Shown: positions 24,277 through 32,561, counted from the first letter of the stretch. The stretch is 64,000 nt of DNA from PALSA-693 sp963729695 (GCA_963729695.1 CAVSOT010000007.1:682001-746000), one strand, 5' to 3'. The notes: a model not told the origin generated them from the sequence alone. Numbers and translations are program-made.

Positions 24277-25431
24277 ATGGGCGGCGGGTTCATCGTTCCG
24301 GCCTACCCCTACGACCGGCTCGACGAAGCCAAGGATGTGGCCGCCGGACGGCACGGTACGGTGGTCGACCTTTCCATCGGCACCCCCACCGATCCTCCAC
24401 CTCAACTCGTCCTCGATGCCCTTACCGTCGCCCTCGGAGGCCCGGCCGCCCCTGACCCGTCCGGCAGCATGCGGGGCTATCCCGCATCCATCGGGAGCCT
24501 GGAGCTGCGGGGCGCTATCCAGCGGTGGGCCAAGGAGACCCTCGGGGCCGAGATCCCGCTCAACGGGGTGGCCGTGTGCGTGGGCACCAAGGAGTTCGTC
24601 GCCAGCGTGCCGCAGTTCCTCCACCTGCGCTCGCCGGAGCGGGATACCGTCCTCTACCCAGCGGTCGCCTACCCGACCTACGAGATGGGGGCCCGTCTGG
24701 CCGGCTTACGCCCCGTGCCCGTCCGTCTCGACGAGCAATGGCGTCTGGATCTCGACGCCGTGGACCCGCAGGACGCGGCCCGGGCCCTCCTGCTGTGGGT
24801 CAACACGCCCGGGAACCCCGCAGGTGGGTTGGACGATCTGGGCGCTGTCGCCCGCTGGGGATGCCAGCGGGGCATACCGGTCTTCAGCGACGAGTGCTAC
24901 GCCGATTTCACCTGGGACGGGGCGCCGCAGACCGTGCTCGGCCACGGGGATGGTGTCGACGGCCTCGACGGCGTGGTCGCCGTGCATTCGCTGTCCAAGC
25001 GATCCAACCTGGCCGGGATGCGGGTGGGCTGGTACAGCGGGGACCCGGAACTGGTGACGTTCCTGCGCGAGGTCCGTAAGCACGCCGGGTTCATGGTCCC
25101 TGGGCCGCTTCAGCAGGCGGCGGTCGCGGCCCTGGGGGACGCCGGGCACGTCGAAAAGCAGCGGGTCCGTTATCACGAGCGGTTGCAACGGGCCCAGCAG
25201 ATTCTGGCCGCCATAGGGGTGCGATGTGGGCTTCCGGGCGGTGGTTTCTATTTGTGGGCCCCGGCGCCGGGTGGGGACGGGTGGGCCTGGACCCGGTGGT
25301 TGGCCGAGCAGGGCGGAGTCCTGGTGTCACCGGGATCGTTCTACGGCGAGGCCGGAGCTGGCCATGCCCGGCTGGCTATGGTGGCTCCGCTCGATCAGTT
25401 GGATCTGGTGGCCCGCCGGCTCGGGGTGTGA
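24277..25431 (+). CDS. dapC: Succinyldiaminopimelate transaminase
   Basis: PLP aminotransferase class I/II that aminates N-succinyl-2-amino-6-ketopimelate. The 384-residue protein has the PLP-lysine motif SLSKRSNLAGMRVG (about residue 235), NTPGNPAGG, SDECYADF, and an N-terminal region (FIVPAYPYDRL) typical of the actinobacterial DapC group. Substrate assignment rests on the immediate downstream dapD and dapE. Start ATG 24277, 17 bp after the hflX stop. Confidence 0.9.
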   Translation: MGGGFIVPAYPYDRLDEAKDVAAGRHGTVVDLSIGTPTDPPPQLVLDALTVALGGPAAPDPSGSMRGYPASIGSLELRGAIQRWAKETLGAEIPLNGVAVCVGTKEFVASVPQFLHLRSPERDTVLYPAVAYPTYEMGARLAGLRPVPVRLDEQWRLDLDAVDPQDAARALLLWVNTPGNPAGGLDDLGAVARWGCQRGIPVFSDECYADFTWDGAPQTVLGHGDGVDGLDGVVAVHSLSKRSNLAGMRVGWYSGDPELVTFLREVRKHAGFMVPGPLQQAAVAALGDAGHVEKQRVRYHERLQRAQQILAAIGVRCGLPGGGFYLWAPAPGGDGWAWTRWLAEQGGVLVSPGSFYGEAGAGHARLAMVAPLDQLDLVARRLGV

Positions 25432-25444
25432 ACGGCTGCCTTGC

Positions 25445-25450
25445 TAGCGT
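25445..25450 (+). promoter_or_regulatory. -10-like hexamer before dapD
   Basis: TAGCGT lies 9 nt before the dapD ATG in the 28-bp gap after dapC. It may give dapD-dapE an extra promoter inside the operon. Confidence 0.3.
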
Positions 25451-25459
25451 CCCTGGGCA

Positions 25460-26284
25460 ATGGCCGATCTTGAGTCGCAGATTCGTGAGCTGTGGGACCG
25501 TCGGGCCCATCTGAGCCCGACCGATCGTGAGGCGGCCGCCGTGGTCCATGCTGCGGTCGAGCTGCTCGACCGGGGCGAGGCCCGGGTGGCCGAGCTCGGC
25601 CCCGACGGGGAACCGGTGGTTCACGAGTGGCTCAAGCAGGCGGTGCTCCTGCTGTTCCAGGTGTCGGCCCTCTCGGTGAGCGAGGCGGGTCCGTTCGAAT
25701 ACCTGGACAAGCTCCCACTCAAGCGGGACTACGTGGCCTCCGGTGTCCGCGTGGTGCCGGGGGCGTCGGCCCGATGGGGCAGCTACCTGGAGCCCGGCGT
25801 GATCCTGATGCCGAGTTACGTCAACATCGGCGCCCGGGTTGGAGCCGGCACGATGGTCGATACGTGGGCTACCGTCGGCAGCTGTGCCCAGGTGGGTCGC
25901 AACACCCACCTTTCGGGCGGTGTCGGCATCGGCGGCGTCCTCGAACCGCCCCAGGCCACCCCGGTCTTCATCGGTGACGAGTGCATGATCGGCAGCCGGT
26001 GCATGGTGGTCGAGGGGGCCCGGGTGGGCGACGGGGTGGTGATGGGCACCGGCTGTGTGCTGAGCGCCACCATCCCGGTGATCGACGCTGATACCGGCGA
26101 GGAGCTGTCGCGGGGAGTGGTCCCGCACTGGTGCGTGGTTGTCCCGGCCACCCGCACCCGATCGTATCCAGGGGGTGACTTCGGGCTGGCGTGCGCGCTG
26201 GTGGTCCGGCGCTTGGAGCCAGGTGTTCGTCACGACAAGGCGCAGCTCAACGACATCCTGCGCCAGCATGGCGGCTCGCTCTGA
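25460..26284 (+). CDS. dapD: Tetrahydrodipicolinate N-succinyltransferase
   Basis: Succinylates tetrahydrodipicolinate using succinyl-CoA. The 274 residues contain a left-handed parallel beta-helix of hexapeptide repeats (VNIGARVGAGTMVDTWATVG, then GVGIGGVLEPPQATPVFIGD). The fold and length resemble the proteobacterial DapD type rather than the longer mycobacterial form. It is followed without a gap by dapE. Confidence 0.95.
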   Translation: MADLESQIRELWDRRAHLSPTDREAAAVVHAAVELLDRGEARVAELGPDGEPVVHEWLKQAVLLLFQVSALSVSEAGPFEYLDKLPLKRDYVASGVRVVPGASARWGSYLEPGVILMPSYVNIGARVGAGTMVDTWATVGSCAQVGRNTHLSGGVGIGGVLEPPQATPVFIGDECMIGSRCMVVEGARVGDGVVMGTGCVLSATIPVIDADTGEELSRGVVPHWCVVVPATRTRSYPGGDFGLACALVVRRLEPGVRHDKAQLNDILRQHGGSL

Positions 26285-27397
26285 GTGACCCCTGATCTGC
26301 TGGCGTTGACCGCCGAGCTGGTTGCTGTTCCGTCGGTCAGTCACGGGGAGGCCGTCCTGGCCGATCAGGTGGAGCACCGGTTACGCCGGACGTCGCCGCT
26401 TACGGTGTATCGGGTCGGGGCCAATGTGGTGGCCCGGACTGAGTTGGCTCGCCCGACGAGGGTCGTCTTGGCCGGTCATCTCGACACGGTGCCGGCCAAC
26501 GGCAATGCCGCGCCGCGGATCGACGGTGACACCCTGTGGGGTCTCGGGAGCGCGGACATGAAGGGTGGGCTGGCCATCCTCCTCGAGTTGGCGGCCGCCC
26601 TGCGGCAGCCTCCGGTCGATGTCACGTTGGTGTTCTACTCCGGGGAAGAAGTGGCCCGCGAGCACAACGGCCTGCTGGCCATAGCCGCCGAGCGCCCGGA
26701 GTTGCTCGAAGGCCATGCCGCGATCCTGGGGGAGCCCACCAGCGCCCGGATCGAGGCCGGATGCCAGGGGGTGGTCAAGGCGGAGCTGGTGCTCGGCGGG
26801 GTCCGGGCCCACACGGCGCGGCCGTGGATGGGGCGCAATGCCATCCACCGACTGGCCCCTGTGCTCGATCGGATCGAGGCCTACGAGCCGCGGGAACCCG
26901 TGATCGACGGTTGCCGTTACCGCGAGTCGCTGCAGGCAGTCGAGGTCCAGGGCGGCATCGCCGGCAACGTCGTGCCCGATCGGGCGGCAGTGGTGTTCAG
27001 TCACCGCTTCGCCCCGGATCGAGACGCGAATGAGGCCGAGGCCAGCCTCCGGGCCTGGTTCGAACCCGTGCTGGATCCGTCGGCTGGCGACCAGATGTCC
27101 GTCCTCGAGACCTCGCCCGCAGCCGCTCCGTCCCTCGGGCACCCCGTGCTCGCCGCCCTGCTCGAGGCCACGGGCAGGCCACCCCGGGCCAAGCTCGGCT
27201 GGACCGACGCCGCCTTCTTCGCCGAACGGGGTATCCCCGCCGCCAACTTCGGTCCGGGCGATCCCGAGCTGGCCCACACCGAGGGGGAACGGGTCCGACG
27301 GCAGGACCTCGAGCACGTGTTCCAGGCTTTGTATCGGCTCCTGAGCCAGCCGCTCGGACAGGCGAGCTCCCCGAAAGAGGCGACCTCACCGAACTAG
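26285..27397 (+). CDS. dapE: Succinyl-diaminopimelate desuccinylase
   Basis: M20-family zinc hydrolase that releases succinate to give LL-diaminopimelate. Metal ligands are visible: His in AGHLDTVPAN, Asp in GSADMKGG, Glu in SGEEVAREHNG and GEPTSARIEAG, and the final His in AHTEGERV. The 370-residue protein has the dimerisation insert in the middle. GTG starts directly after the dapD stop. It converges on lexA with a 7-bp gap. Confidence 0.94.
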   Translation: MTPDLLALTAELVAVPSVSHGEAVLADQVEHRLRRTSPLTVYRVGANVVARTELARPTRVVLAGHLDTVPANGNAAPRIDGDTLWGLGSADMKGGLAILLELAAALRQPPVDVTLVFYSGEEVAREHNGLLAIAAERPELLEGHAAILGEPTSARIEAGCQGVVKAELVLGGVRAHTARPWMGRNAIHRLAPVLDRIEAYEPREPVIDGCRYRESLQAVEVQGGIAGNVVPDRAAVVFSHRFAPDRDANEAEASLRAWFEPVLDPSAGDQMSVLETSPAAAPSLGHPVLAALLEATGRPPRAKLGWTDAAFFAERGIPAANFGPGDPELAHTEGERVRRQDLEHVFQALYRLLSQPLGQASSPKEATSPN

Positions 27398-27404
27398 GGG
27401 TCGG

Positions 27405-28079
27405 TCAGTTGGCCAAGCGACGCAGGACCGTGACCACCTTTCCGTACAGGCTGACCTCGTCCGGAGCGAACACCATGGGGGTCATGGTCGGGTTGGCCGG
27501 GGTGAGGACGACCTTGGCTCCGCGCCGATGGTACGTCTTCACGGTGGCCTCGCCTCCGGGGATGCCAGCGACCACCACGTCGCCCTTTTGCGCCTCGGAC
27601 TGTTGCCGGACGACGACGTAGTCGCCGTCGAGGATCCCCCGGTCGATCATGGAATCGCCCCGGACGCGAAGCATGAACACGGGCCCATCGCCCGTGAAGT
27701 CCTCCGGCAGGGGTTGGAGCTCCTCGATGTTCTGCTCGGCGAGAACGTCGGTCCCCGCCGCCACCTCGCCGACGAGCGGAACGTGGCGGGTGGGACGTCG
27801 ATCGATGGCGATTCCGGAGTTGGTGTCGTACCGCACTTCGATCGCCCGGGGCTTGGTCGGATCGCGGCGCAGGTAGCCCTGGCGCTGCAACGTCGTCAGG
27901 TGCGTGTGCACGGTGGAGGAGGACGTTAGGCCGACCGCCTCCCCGATCTCTCTGACCGACGGCGGGTATCCCCTCTCGCGCAATTGGGCGGCGATGAAGT
28001 CCAGGATCTCCCGGCGCTTCCCCGTGAGCTCGGTATCGATGGCGTTGACCTCCTGCGAGTGGATGCGATGCCCCTTCAC
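27405..28079 (-). CDS. lexA: LexA repressor
   Basis: SOS repressor and self-cleaving S24 protease. The 224 residues comprise an N-terminal winged helix (KRREILDFIAAQLRERGYPPSVREIGEAVGL), a cleavage region with Ala-Gly in VAAGTDVLAEQN, the catalytic Ser in RGDSMIDRGI, and the Lys in GEATVKTYHR. GTG at 28079 is preceded by TACCGT 8 nt upstream on the same strand. One LexA box overlaps its -35 region and two more lie towards the divergent LysM gene. Confidence 0.97.
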   Translation of the reverse strand: MKGHRIHSQEVNAIDTELTGKRREILDFIAAQLRERGYPPSVREIGEAVGLTSSSTVHTHLTTLQRQGYLRRDPTKPRAIEVRYDTNSGIAIDRRPTRHVPLVGEVAAGTDVLAEQNIEELQPLPEDFTGDGPVFMLRVRGDSMIDRGILDGDYVVVRQQSEAQKGDVVVAGIPGGEATVKTYHRRGAKVVLTPANPTMTPMVFAPDEVSLYGKVVTVLRRLAN

Positions 28080-28087
28080 GCACCCTC

Positions 28088-28093
28088 ACGGTA
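28088..28093 (-). promoter_or_regulatory. lexA -10 element
   Basis: TACCGT on the minus strand is 8 nt before the lexA GTG. About 17 bp further upstream is TTGCAT (28111-28116, minus strand), a weak -35 that overlaps a LexA box, as expected for autoregulation. Confidence 0.5.
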
Positions 28094-28112
28094 GCCGATG
28101 TCCGCCGCCCAT

Positions 28113-28128
28113 GCAAACATTTGTTCGA
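28113..28128 (-). promoter_or_regulatory. LexA box 1 (lexA proximal)
   Basis: On the plus strand GCAAAC-ATTT-GTTCGA, i.e. TCGAAC-AAAT-GTTTGC on the minus strand. The right half (plus strand) is perfect and the other half has two changes. It overlaps the presumed -35 of lexA. Confidence 0.8.
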
Positions 28129-28138
28129 AAGAGACTCT

Positions 28139-28167
28139 TGACAGGGAACAGGCGTTCGTGATCCTAT
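28139..28167 (+). promoter_or_regulatory. Promoter of the divergent LysM gene
   Basis: TTGACA (28139-28144), a 17-bp spacer and TCCTAT (28162-28167) form the best -35/-10 pair in the window by -35 match. Transcription would start near 28174-28177, at the GTG of the LysM gene, so the message is probably leaderless. LexA box 2 lies in the spacer and box 3 over the start site. Confidence 0.55.
28144..28159 (+). promoter_or_regulatory. LexA box 2
   Basis: GGGAAC-AGGC-GTTCGT keeps the core GAAC-N4-GTTC intact. It overlaps the -35 end and spacer of the LysM-gene promoter. Confidence 0.8.
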
Positions 28168-28168
28168 G

Positions 28169-28184
28169 GGGAACATGTGTTCGT
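28169..28184 (+). promoter_or_regulatory. LexA box 3
   Basis: GGGAAC-ATGT-GTTCGT keeps the core GAAC-N4-GTTC intact. It covers the presumed transcription and translation start of the LysM gene. The centre of box 3 is 25 bp from box 2. Confidence 0.8.
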
Positions 28185-28947
28185 CTCCTTCGGCGCAGAA
28201 CGCCTGCGTCGCTACCGCATAGCCCCGGCCTGGGTTCCGATGTTTGCCGTACGTGTGGATCGCCCCACCAGCGAGCGGTCCCGTTCTCGCCGCCCACTGG
28301 TCCGAGGTCGTCGAGGCGCCACCCGACGCCCGGCCGCAGCCTGCGATTATCCGGTCCCGGCCCTCCGGACGACCGCCCATCCGGGCCGGCCGGACGGCAT
28401 CGCCCTGCTGCATCGGGGCTTCGACGCCTCGCAACCGTGCCCGTTTGCCCTGCGACCCGGGCGGGAGGAATTCCTCGTCGGGCCCCCCGACTTCCCTGTC
28501 TCGACCGGACCCGTTCCGCGGCTGCCTGTCGTGGCGCCCAAGCCCACGATGGCGCGGCCGAGCCCCCAGACCGCCAGCCGCCCGAGCCTTCGAGCGGCCA
28601 GCCGCCCGAGTTCCCGCGTAGCCAGGCGCCCGAGCGCTCAGGTGGTGCGCCGGCGCCGCCTCGTCGTGGCGTTGTTCGTCGTCGTGGTGGCGACGGTCTC
28701 CTGGGTTGGCCTGCAGGCGGCCCTGGGACGCACCGGTGGTGGTCCCCTCGCCAGCATCGGTGCGCCCGGCGGTCCGCAACCTGCCGCCTTGCGAGTATGG
28801 ACCGTGCGGCCGGGCGACACGTTGTGGACGATTGCCGAAGCGGTCCAACCACGCGGCGACGTACGACCGCTCGTCGATCGGATGGCCGCCGGCCTGGGTG
28901 GTACGACGCTCTATCCGGGAGAGGCAATCCCCATCCCGGGCACCTGA
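28177..28947 (+). CDS. LysM-domain membrane protein, probable SOS-induced division inhibitor
   Basis: 256 residues: a long Pro/Arg/Ser-rich N-terminal region (about 1-160, with an imperfect RPS repeat around 125-155), one transmembrane helix near 165-190 (LVVALFVVVVATVSWVG), and a C-terminal LysM domain (VRPGDTLWTIAEAV to GEAIPIPG). Gene position and architecture (divergent from lexA, TM plus LysM, LexA boxes) match YneA of Bacillus, ChiZ/Rv2719c of mycobacteria and DivS of corynebacteria, which block septation after DNA damage. Those proteins lack such a long N-terminal tail, so the true start could be internal (ATG at 28240). Function is inferred from context. Confidence 0.7.
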   Translation: MFVSFGAERLRRYRIAPAWVPMFAVRVDRPTSERSRSRRPLVRGRRGATRRPAAACDYPVPALRTTAHPGRPDGIALLHRGFDASQPCPFALRPGREEFLVGPPDFPVSTGPVPRLPVVAPKPTMARPSPQTASRPSLRAASRPSSRVARRPSAQVVRRRRLVVALFVVVVATVSWVGLQAALGRTGGGPLASIGAPGGPQPAALRVWTVRPGDTLWTIAEAVQPRGDVRPLVDRMAAGLGGTTLYPGEAIPIPGT

Positions 28948-28982
28948 GCGAGCCTGGACCTCAACTACGAAGGCACGGGGGA

Positions 28983-28988
28983 TACATT
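28983..28988 (+). promoter_or_regulatory. -10-like hexamer before nrdR
   Basis: TACATT is 7 nt upstream of the nrdR GTG, the same leaderless pattern as at dapA and rimO. Confidence 0.45.
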
Positions 28989-28995
28989 CGCACGA

Positions 28996-29478
28996 GTGCG
29001 TTGCCCTCGATGCGCCGGCATGGATGACAAGGTCGTCGACTCCCGCGCCGCCGACGATGGCGCAGCCATCCGTCGGCGCCGGGAGTGCCTGGCGTGCGGT
29101 AGACGGTTCACGACCTACGAGCGGGTCGAGGAGATTCCGTTCGTGGTGGTCAAGCGCTCAGGCCAGCGTGAGCCCTTCGAACGGTCCAAGGTCGTCGCCG
29201 GGCTCCAGGCCGCGGCCAAGAACCGACCGGTGAGCGCCCTGGACATGGAGCGTTTGGCGGGAGAGGTGGAGGAAGCGCTGCGGCTGGTGGGCCAGGAAGT
29301 CACCAGCCAGCAGGTGGGTGTCGCGGTTCTCGATCGGTTGCGATCTCTGGACGAGGTTGCCTACCTGCGGTTCGCCAGCGTGTACAAGGGGTTCTCTGGC
29401 GCGCTGGACTTCGAACGGGAGGCCATCCTGCTGACCAAAGAGACGGCGCCGAAGCGACACGGCCCGTCGCGGATGTGA
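28996..29478 (+). CDS. nrdR: Transcriptional repressor NrdR
   Basis: Zinc- and (d)ATP-dependent repressor of ribonucleotide reductase genes. The 160-residue protein has the N-terminal zinc ribbon (MRCPRCAGMDDKVVDSR then RRRECLACGRRFTTYER) and an ATP-cone domain (VVKRSGQREPFERSKV). No nrd gene is in the window. The lexA-LysM-nrdR order is common in actinobacteria. GTG start. Confidence 0.95.
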   Translation: MRCPRCAGMDDKVVDSRAADDGAAIRRRRECLACGRRFTTYERVEEIPFVVVKRSGQREPFERSKVVAGLQAAAKNRPVSALDMERLAGEVEEALRLVGQEVTSQQVGVAVLDRLRSLDEVAYLRFASVYKGFSGALDFEREAILLTKETAPKRHGPSRM

Positions 29479-29568
29479 TCCCCAACCCATTAGCCGAGGG
29501 TAGCGTTCGGGCTGTCGGACACCACACGGCGGCCCGGCGCATGGGCGACCCGAGCGAGGAGGACCTGG

Positions 29569-30601
29569 ATGAGAATTTGGTGTGCTCACCGGTGGAGGTG
29601 ACTGTCCGGGGCTCAACGCGGTCATTCGCGCCGTCGTTCGCAAAGGGGAGGTCACCTATCACGACGAGTTCGTCGGTTTCCTCGACGGATGGCGGGGGGT
29701 GATCGAGGACCGCACCACTCCGCTCGACGTCGAACGCTGCCGCGGCATTCTGCCCCGGGGCGGGACGATTCTCGGCACGTCGCGTACCAACCCCTACAAG
29801 GTGGACGGGGGGGTAGCCAAGGCCCTGGACACGCTCCGCTCCGAGCGCATCGACGCCCTGGTCGCCATCGGGGGCGAGGACACGCTGGGTGTGGCCAACA
29901 AGTTGTGTGCGGAGGGGGTCTCGATCGTCGGGGTTCCGAAGACGATCGACAATGATCTCTCGGCGACCGAGGTGACCTTCGGTTTTCACACTGCAGTGCA
30001 GATCGCCACCGAGGCGATCGATCGGCTGCACACCACCGCGGAGTCCCACGACCGGGTGATCGTCTGCGAGGTGATGGGCCGTCACGCCGGATGGATCGCC
30101 ACGTACGCGGGGATCGCCGGTGGGGCGGCCGAGGTCCTCGTTCCGGAGGAACCCTTCGACATCGACGAGGTATGCCGCAATCTCAAGGCGCGCCACGCCA
30201 AGGGTCGATTCGCCTCGATCGTGGTCGTCGCTGAGGGTGCGGCGCCAGTCGCGGGGACGATGGCGGTCATGTCCCGGGAGGTGGATCAGTTCGGCCACGT
30301 CCGTCTGGGTGGCATCTCGAACCAGCTGGCGGAGGAGATCGAAGCCCGGACGGGCTTCGAGACCCGAGTCACCATGCTGGGCCACGTGCAGCGAGGTGGC
30401 ACCCCGACCGCTTTCGATCGGGTCCTCGCCACCCGCTTCGGTATCGCAGCCATCGACGCGGTGCACGATCGGGCGTTCGGTCACATGGTCGCTCTCCAAG
30501 CCGATCGGATCGTGCGGGTCCCCCTGGGCGACGCCCTGGCGACCTTGAAGACGGTCGATCCGGAGTTGCTCCACGGCGTCGCCGAGGTCTTCTACGGGTA
30601 A
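29569..30601 (+). CDS. pfkA: 6-phosphofructokinase (ATP or PPi), +1 frameshift near the start
   Basis: Glycolytic phosphofructokinase of the group III type. The normal beginning MRIGVLTGGGDCPGLN requires reading ATG AGA ATT GGT from 29569, but the sequence has an extra T (run at 29576-29578). As it stands the frame enters only at 29579 and the remaining protein is intact. GAGGAGG at 29557-29563 supports ATG 29569. Motifs include GGGDCPGLNAVIR, the active-site PKTIDND, MGRHAGWIA and GHVQRGGTPTAFDR. GGEDTLG, with Asp after GGE, suggests ATP rather than PPi use, but this is not certain. Corrected length is about 343 residues. The defect is probably a sequence error. Confidence 0.9.
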
Positions 30602-30605
30602 CGGC

Positions 30606-31511
30606 TCACCAGAACCTTGGTTCCGACCCAGGCGGGGCGTCCATGGCCCCCGCCTCGTCGAGCAGCTGGCAAAACGGACCGAACAGCTCCGGCGTGGTGG
30701 CCACGATCAACCGACCCCGTAGGGCTTCGACCCGTCCCCCGGCCTCGGTGCAGATGAGCGCACCGGCGGCCAGGTCCCACGGGTTGAGCCCCCACTCGTA
30801 GTACGCGTCGTAGCGGCCTCCTGCCGTCCAGCACAGATCCAGGGCGGCCGACCCGAAGCGGCGGACGTCACGGACCCGGGGGACGACGTGCGCCGCGACC
30901 GCCCCCTGCCACGCTCGCCGGGCGGCCTGGTACCCGAAGCCCGTGGCGACGAGCGCGGTCGCCAACGAGGAGCGCCCGGAGGCCACCCGTACCGGGACGC
31001 CATTTCGCCTCGCTCCCCACCCGCGAACGGCCGCCCAGGTCTCTTGCCGGCCCGGATCCATGACGATTCCCACCAGGGTCGTATCCTCGACCTCCGCGGC
31101 AATCGAGACCCCGAAATGGGGAATCCCGAAGAGGTAATTGGTCGTTCCGTCCAGCGGGTCCACGACCCACCTGATGCCGGTCGATCCCGGCCGGCTGCTT
31201 CCTTCTTCTCCGAGGAGGCCGTCGTGGGGCCGACGGGCGGAGAGAACCTGGGCCACCGCGGTCTCCGCCCCGCGGTCGACCTCCGACACCATGTCCGTGG
31301 CGGACGTCTTGGTGTCCACCTTACGGTGGGCTGCCCCGAGACTCCCGACCAGCACCAACCTGGCGGCATCGGCGCACGCCAACGCCACCTCGGCCAGTTC
31401 GCCCAACAGCGGATCCTGGCCTCCTGGTGACGGCGGAAAGACCTGGGCCACGTCCGGTCCACCAACCGCGGCGGCATCCGAGGATGCGGAACTCGGGTCT
31501 GATGGGATCAC
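30606..31511 (-). CDS. Inositol monophosphatase family protein
   Basis: Mg-dependent phosphatase of the SuhB/inositol monophosphatase/histidinol-phosphatase superfamily. The 301 residues include the metal-binding Glu (LGEEG), the signature WVVDPLDGTTNYLFG (about residue 122) and the second motif NPWDLAAGALI (about 248). An N-terminal extension of about 35 Ser/Pro-rich residues precedes the fold. Substrate (inositol-1-phosphate, NADP, histidinol-phosphate) cannot be told from sequence. Its GTG start lies only 27 bp from the divergent threonine aldolase start, so the two promoters must overlap. Confidence 0.88.
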   Translation of the reverse strand: MIPSDPSSASSDAAAVGGPDVAQVFPPSPGGQDPLLGELAEVALACADAARLVLVGSLGAAHRKVDTKTSATDMVSEVDRGAETAVAQVLSARRPHDGLLGEEGSSRPGSTGIRWVVDPLDGTTNYLFGIPHFGVSIAAEVEDTTLVGIVMDPGRQETWAAVRGWGARRNGVPVRVASGRSSLATALVATGFGYQAARRAWQGAVAAHVVPRVRDVRRFGSAALDLCWTAGGRYDAYYEWGLNPWDLAAGALICTEAGGRVEALRGRLIVATTPELFGPFCQLLDEAGAMDAPPGSEPRFW

Positions 31512-31522
31512 GGGTCAGTTGT

Positions 31523-31532
31523 AGCCTACGGT
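31523..31532. promoter_or_regulatory. Overlapping divergent -10 elements
   Basis: On the plus strand TACGGT (31527-31532) ends 6 nt before the aldolase GTG. On the minus strand TAGGCT (31528-31523) is followed 11 nt later by the phosphatase GTG, and an alternative TACAAC lies 6 nt before it. With only 27 bp between start codons, both promoters must share these bases. Confidence 0.45.
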
Positions 31533-31538
31533 GGCAGG

Positions 31539-32561
31539 GTGCTGGTCGACTTGCGGTCCGACACCGTCACCCGACCCACTCCGGAGATGCGCCGGGCCAT
31601 GGCCGACGCGGAGGTCGGTGACGACCAGTACGGAGAGGATCCCACCGTCAATCTCCTGCAGGAGATGTTTGCCGACCTGACCGGCCATGAGGCGGCGCTG
31701 TTCGTTCCTTCCGGGACGATGGCCAACCAGATCGCGCTTCGCATCCTTACTCGGCCGGGCGACGCCGTAGTAGCCGGGGCCCGGCAGCACATCGTGCTCT
31801 ATGAGGCAGGCGCCGGGCCCCGCAACGCCGGGATCACCTGGTTGACCGTGCCGGACGAGATCGGCAGCTTCGACGCGGCTGGGATCGAGGCAGCCGTGGC
31901 CGGTGGAGACCACCACTTGCCCCGGGTCACGGCGATTGCCATAGAGGACACGCATATGGCGGCGGGCGGCGCCGTATGGGAGGAGGCCCGACTGGACGCG
32001 GTCGGGGCCGCCGCTCGCCGCCACGGCCTGGGCGTGCACCTCGACGGAGCCCGCTTGTGGCATGCCGCCATCGCCAGCGGCATGTCGTTGCGGCGGCGAG
32101 CTTCGATGGCCACCACCGTGACCTGTTGCCTGTCGAAGGGCCTCGGCGCCCCGGTCGGATCAGTGCTGGCCGGTCCGGCAGACGTTATGACGGCCGCCGC
32201 GGTCGAGCGGAAGCGCCTGGGCGGGGCCATGCGCCAGGCGGGAGTGATCGCTGCCGCGGGCATCGTGGCCATTCGCCGGGGCGTCGATCGGTTGGTAGAG
32301 GACCACCACCGCGCCCAGCGCCTGGCGACGGCAGTCGCTGACCGCTGGTCCGACGCCGGCCTGGACCCCGGACGGGTGGCGACCAACATCGTGCTGTTTG
32401 CCCATCCGGATTCCCCCCGCCTGCTCGATTACTTCCGGGCGAGCGGCGTCCTGGCCGGTACGGTCGCGCCGGGGGTCGTGCGACTGGTCACGCACGCCGA
32501 CCTCGACGACGAAGCGATCGAACACGCGTGCCAGGTGATCGCCCATACACCTGACAGATAA
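31539..32561 (+). CDS. ltaE: Low-specificity L-threonine aldolase
   Basis: PLP enzyme cleaving threonine or allo-threonine to glycine and acetaldehyde. The 340 residues show DLRSDTVTRPTPEMRRAM at the N-terminus, GDDQYGEDPT, the SGTMANQIAL cofactor loop, HLDGARLWHAA, and the PLP-lysine in CCLSKGLGAPVGS. The C-terminal residues HTPDR are encoded by the first unit of a 20-bp tandem repeat that also supplies the stop codon. GTG start without Shine-Dalgarno. Confidence 0.92.
   Translation: MLVDLRSDTVTRPTPEMRRAMADAEVGDDQYGEDPTVNLLQEMFADLTGHEAALFVPSGTMANQIALRILTRPGDAVVAGARQHIVLYEAGAGPRNAGITWLTVPDEIGSFDAAGIEAAVAGGDHHLPRVTAIAIEDTHMAAGGAVWEEARLDAVGAAARRHGLGVHLDGARLWHAAIASGMSLRRRASMATTVTCCLSKGLGAPVGSVLAGPADVMTAAAVERKRLGGAMRQAGVIAAAGIVAIRRGVDRLVEDHHRAQRLATAVADRWSDAGLDPGRVATNIVLFAHPDSPRLLDYFRASGVLAGTVAPGVVRLVTHADLDDEAIEHACQVIAHTPDR

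Noticed and set aside
28098..29027. 309-codon plus-strand frame overlapping the LysM gene
   Set aside because: It is offset from the frame that encodes the TM helix and LysM domain, starts inside the LexA box region and has no recognisable domain.
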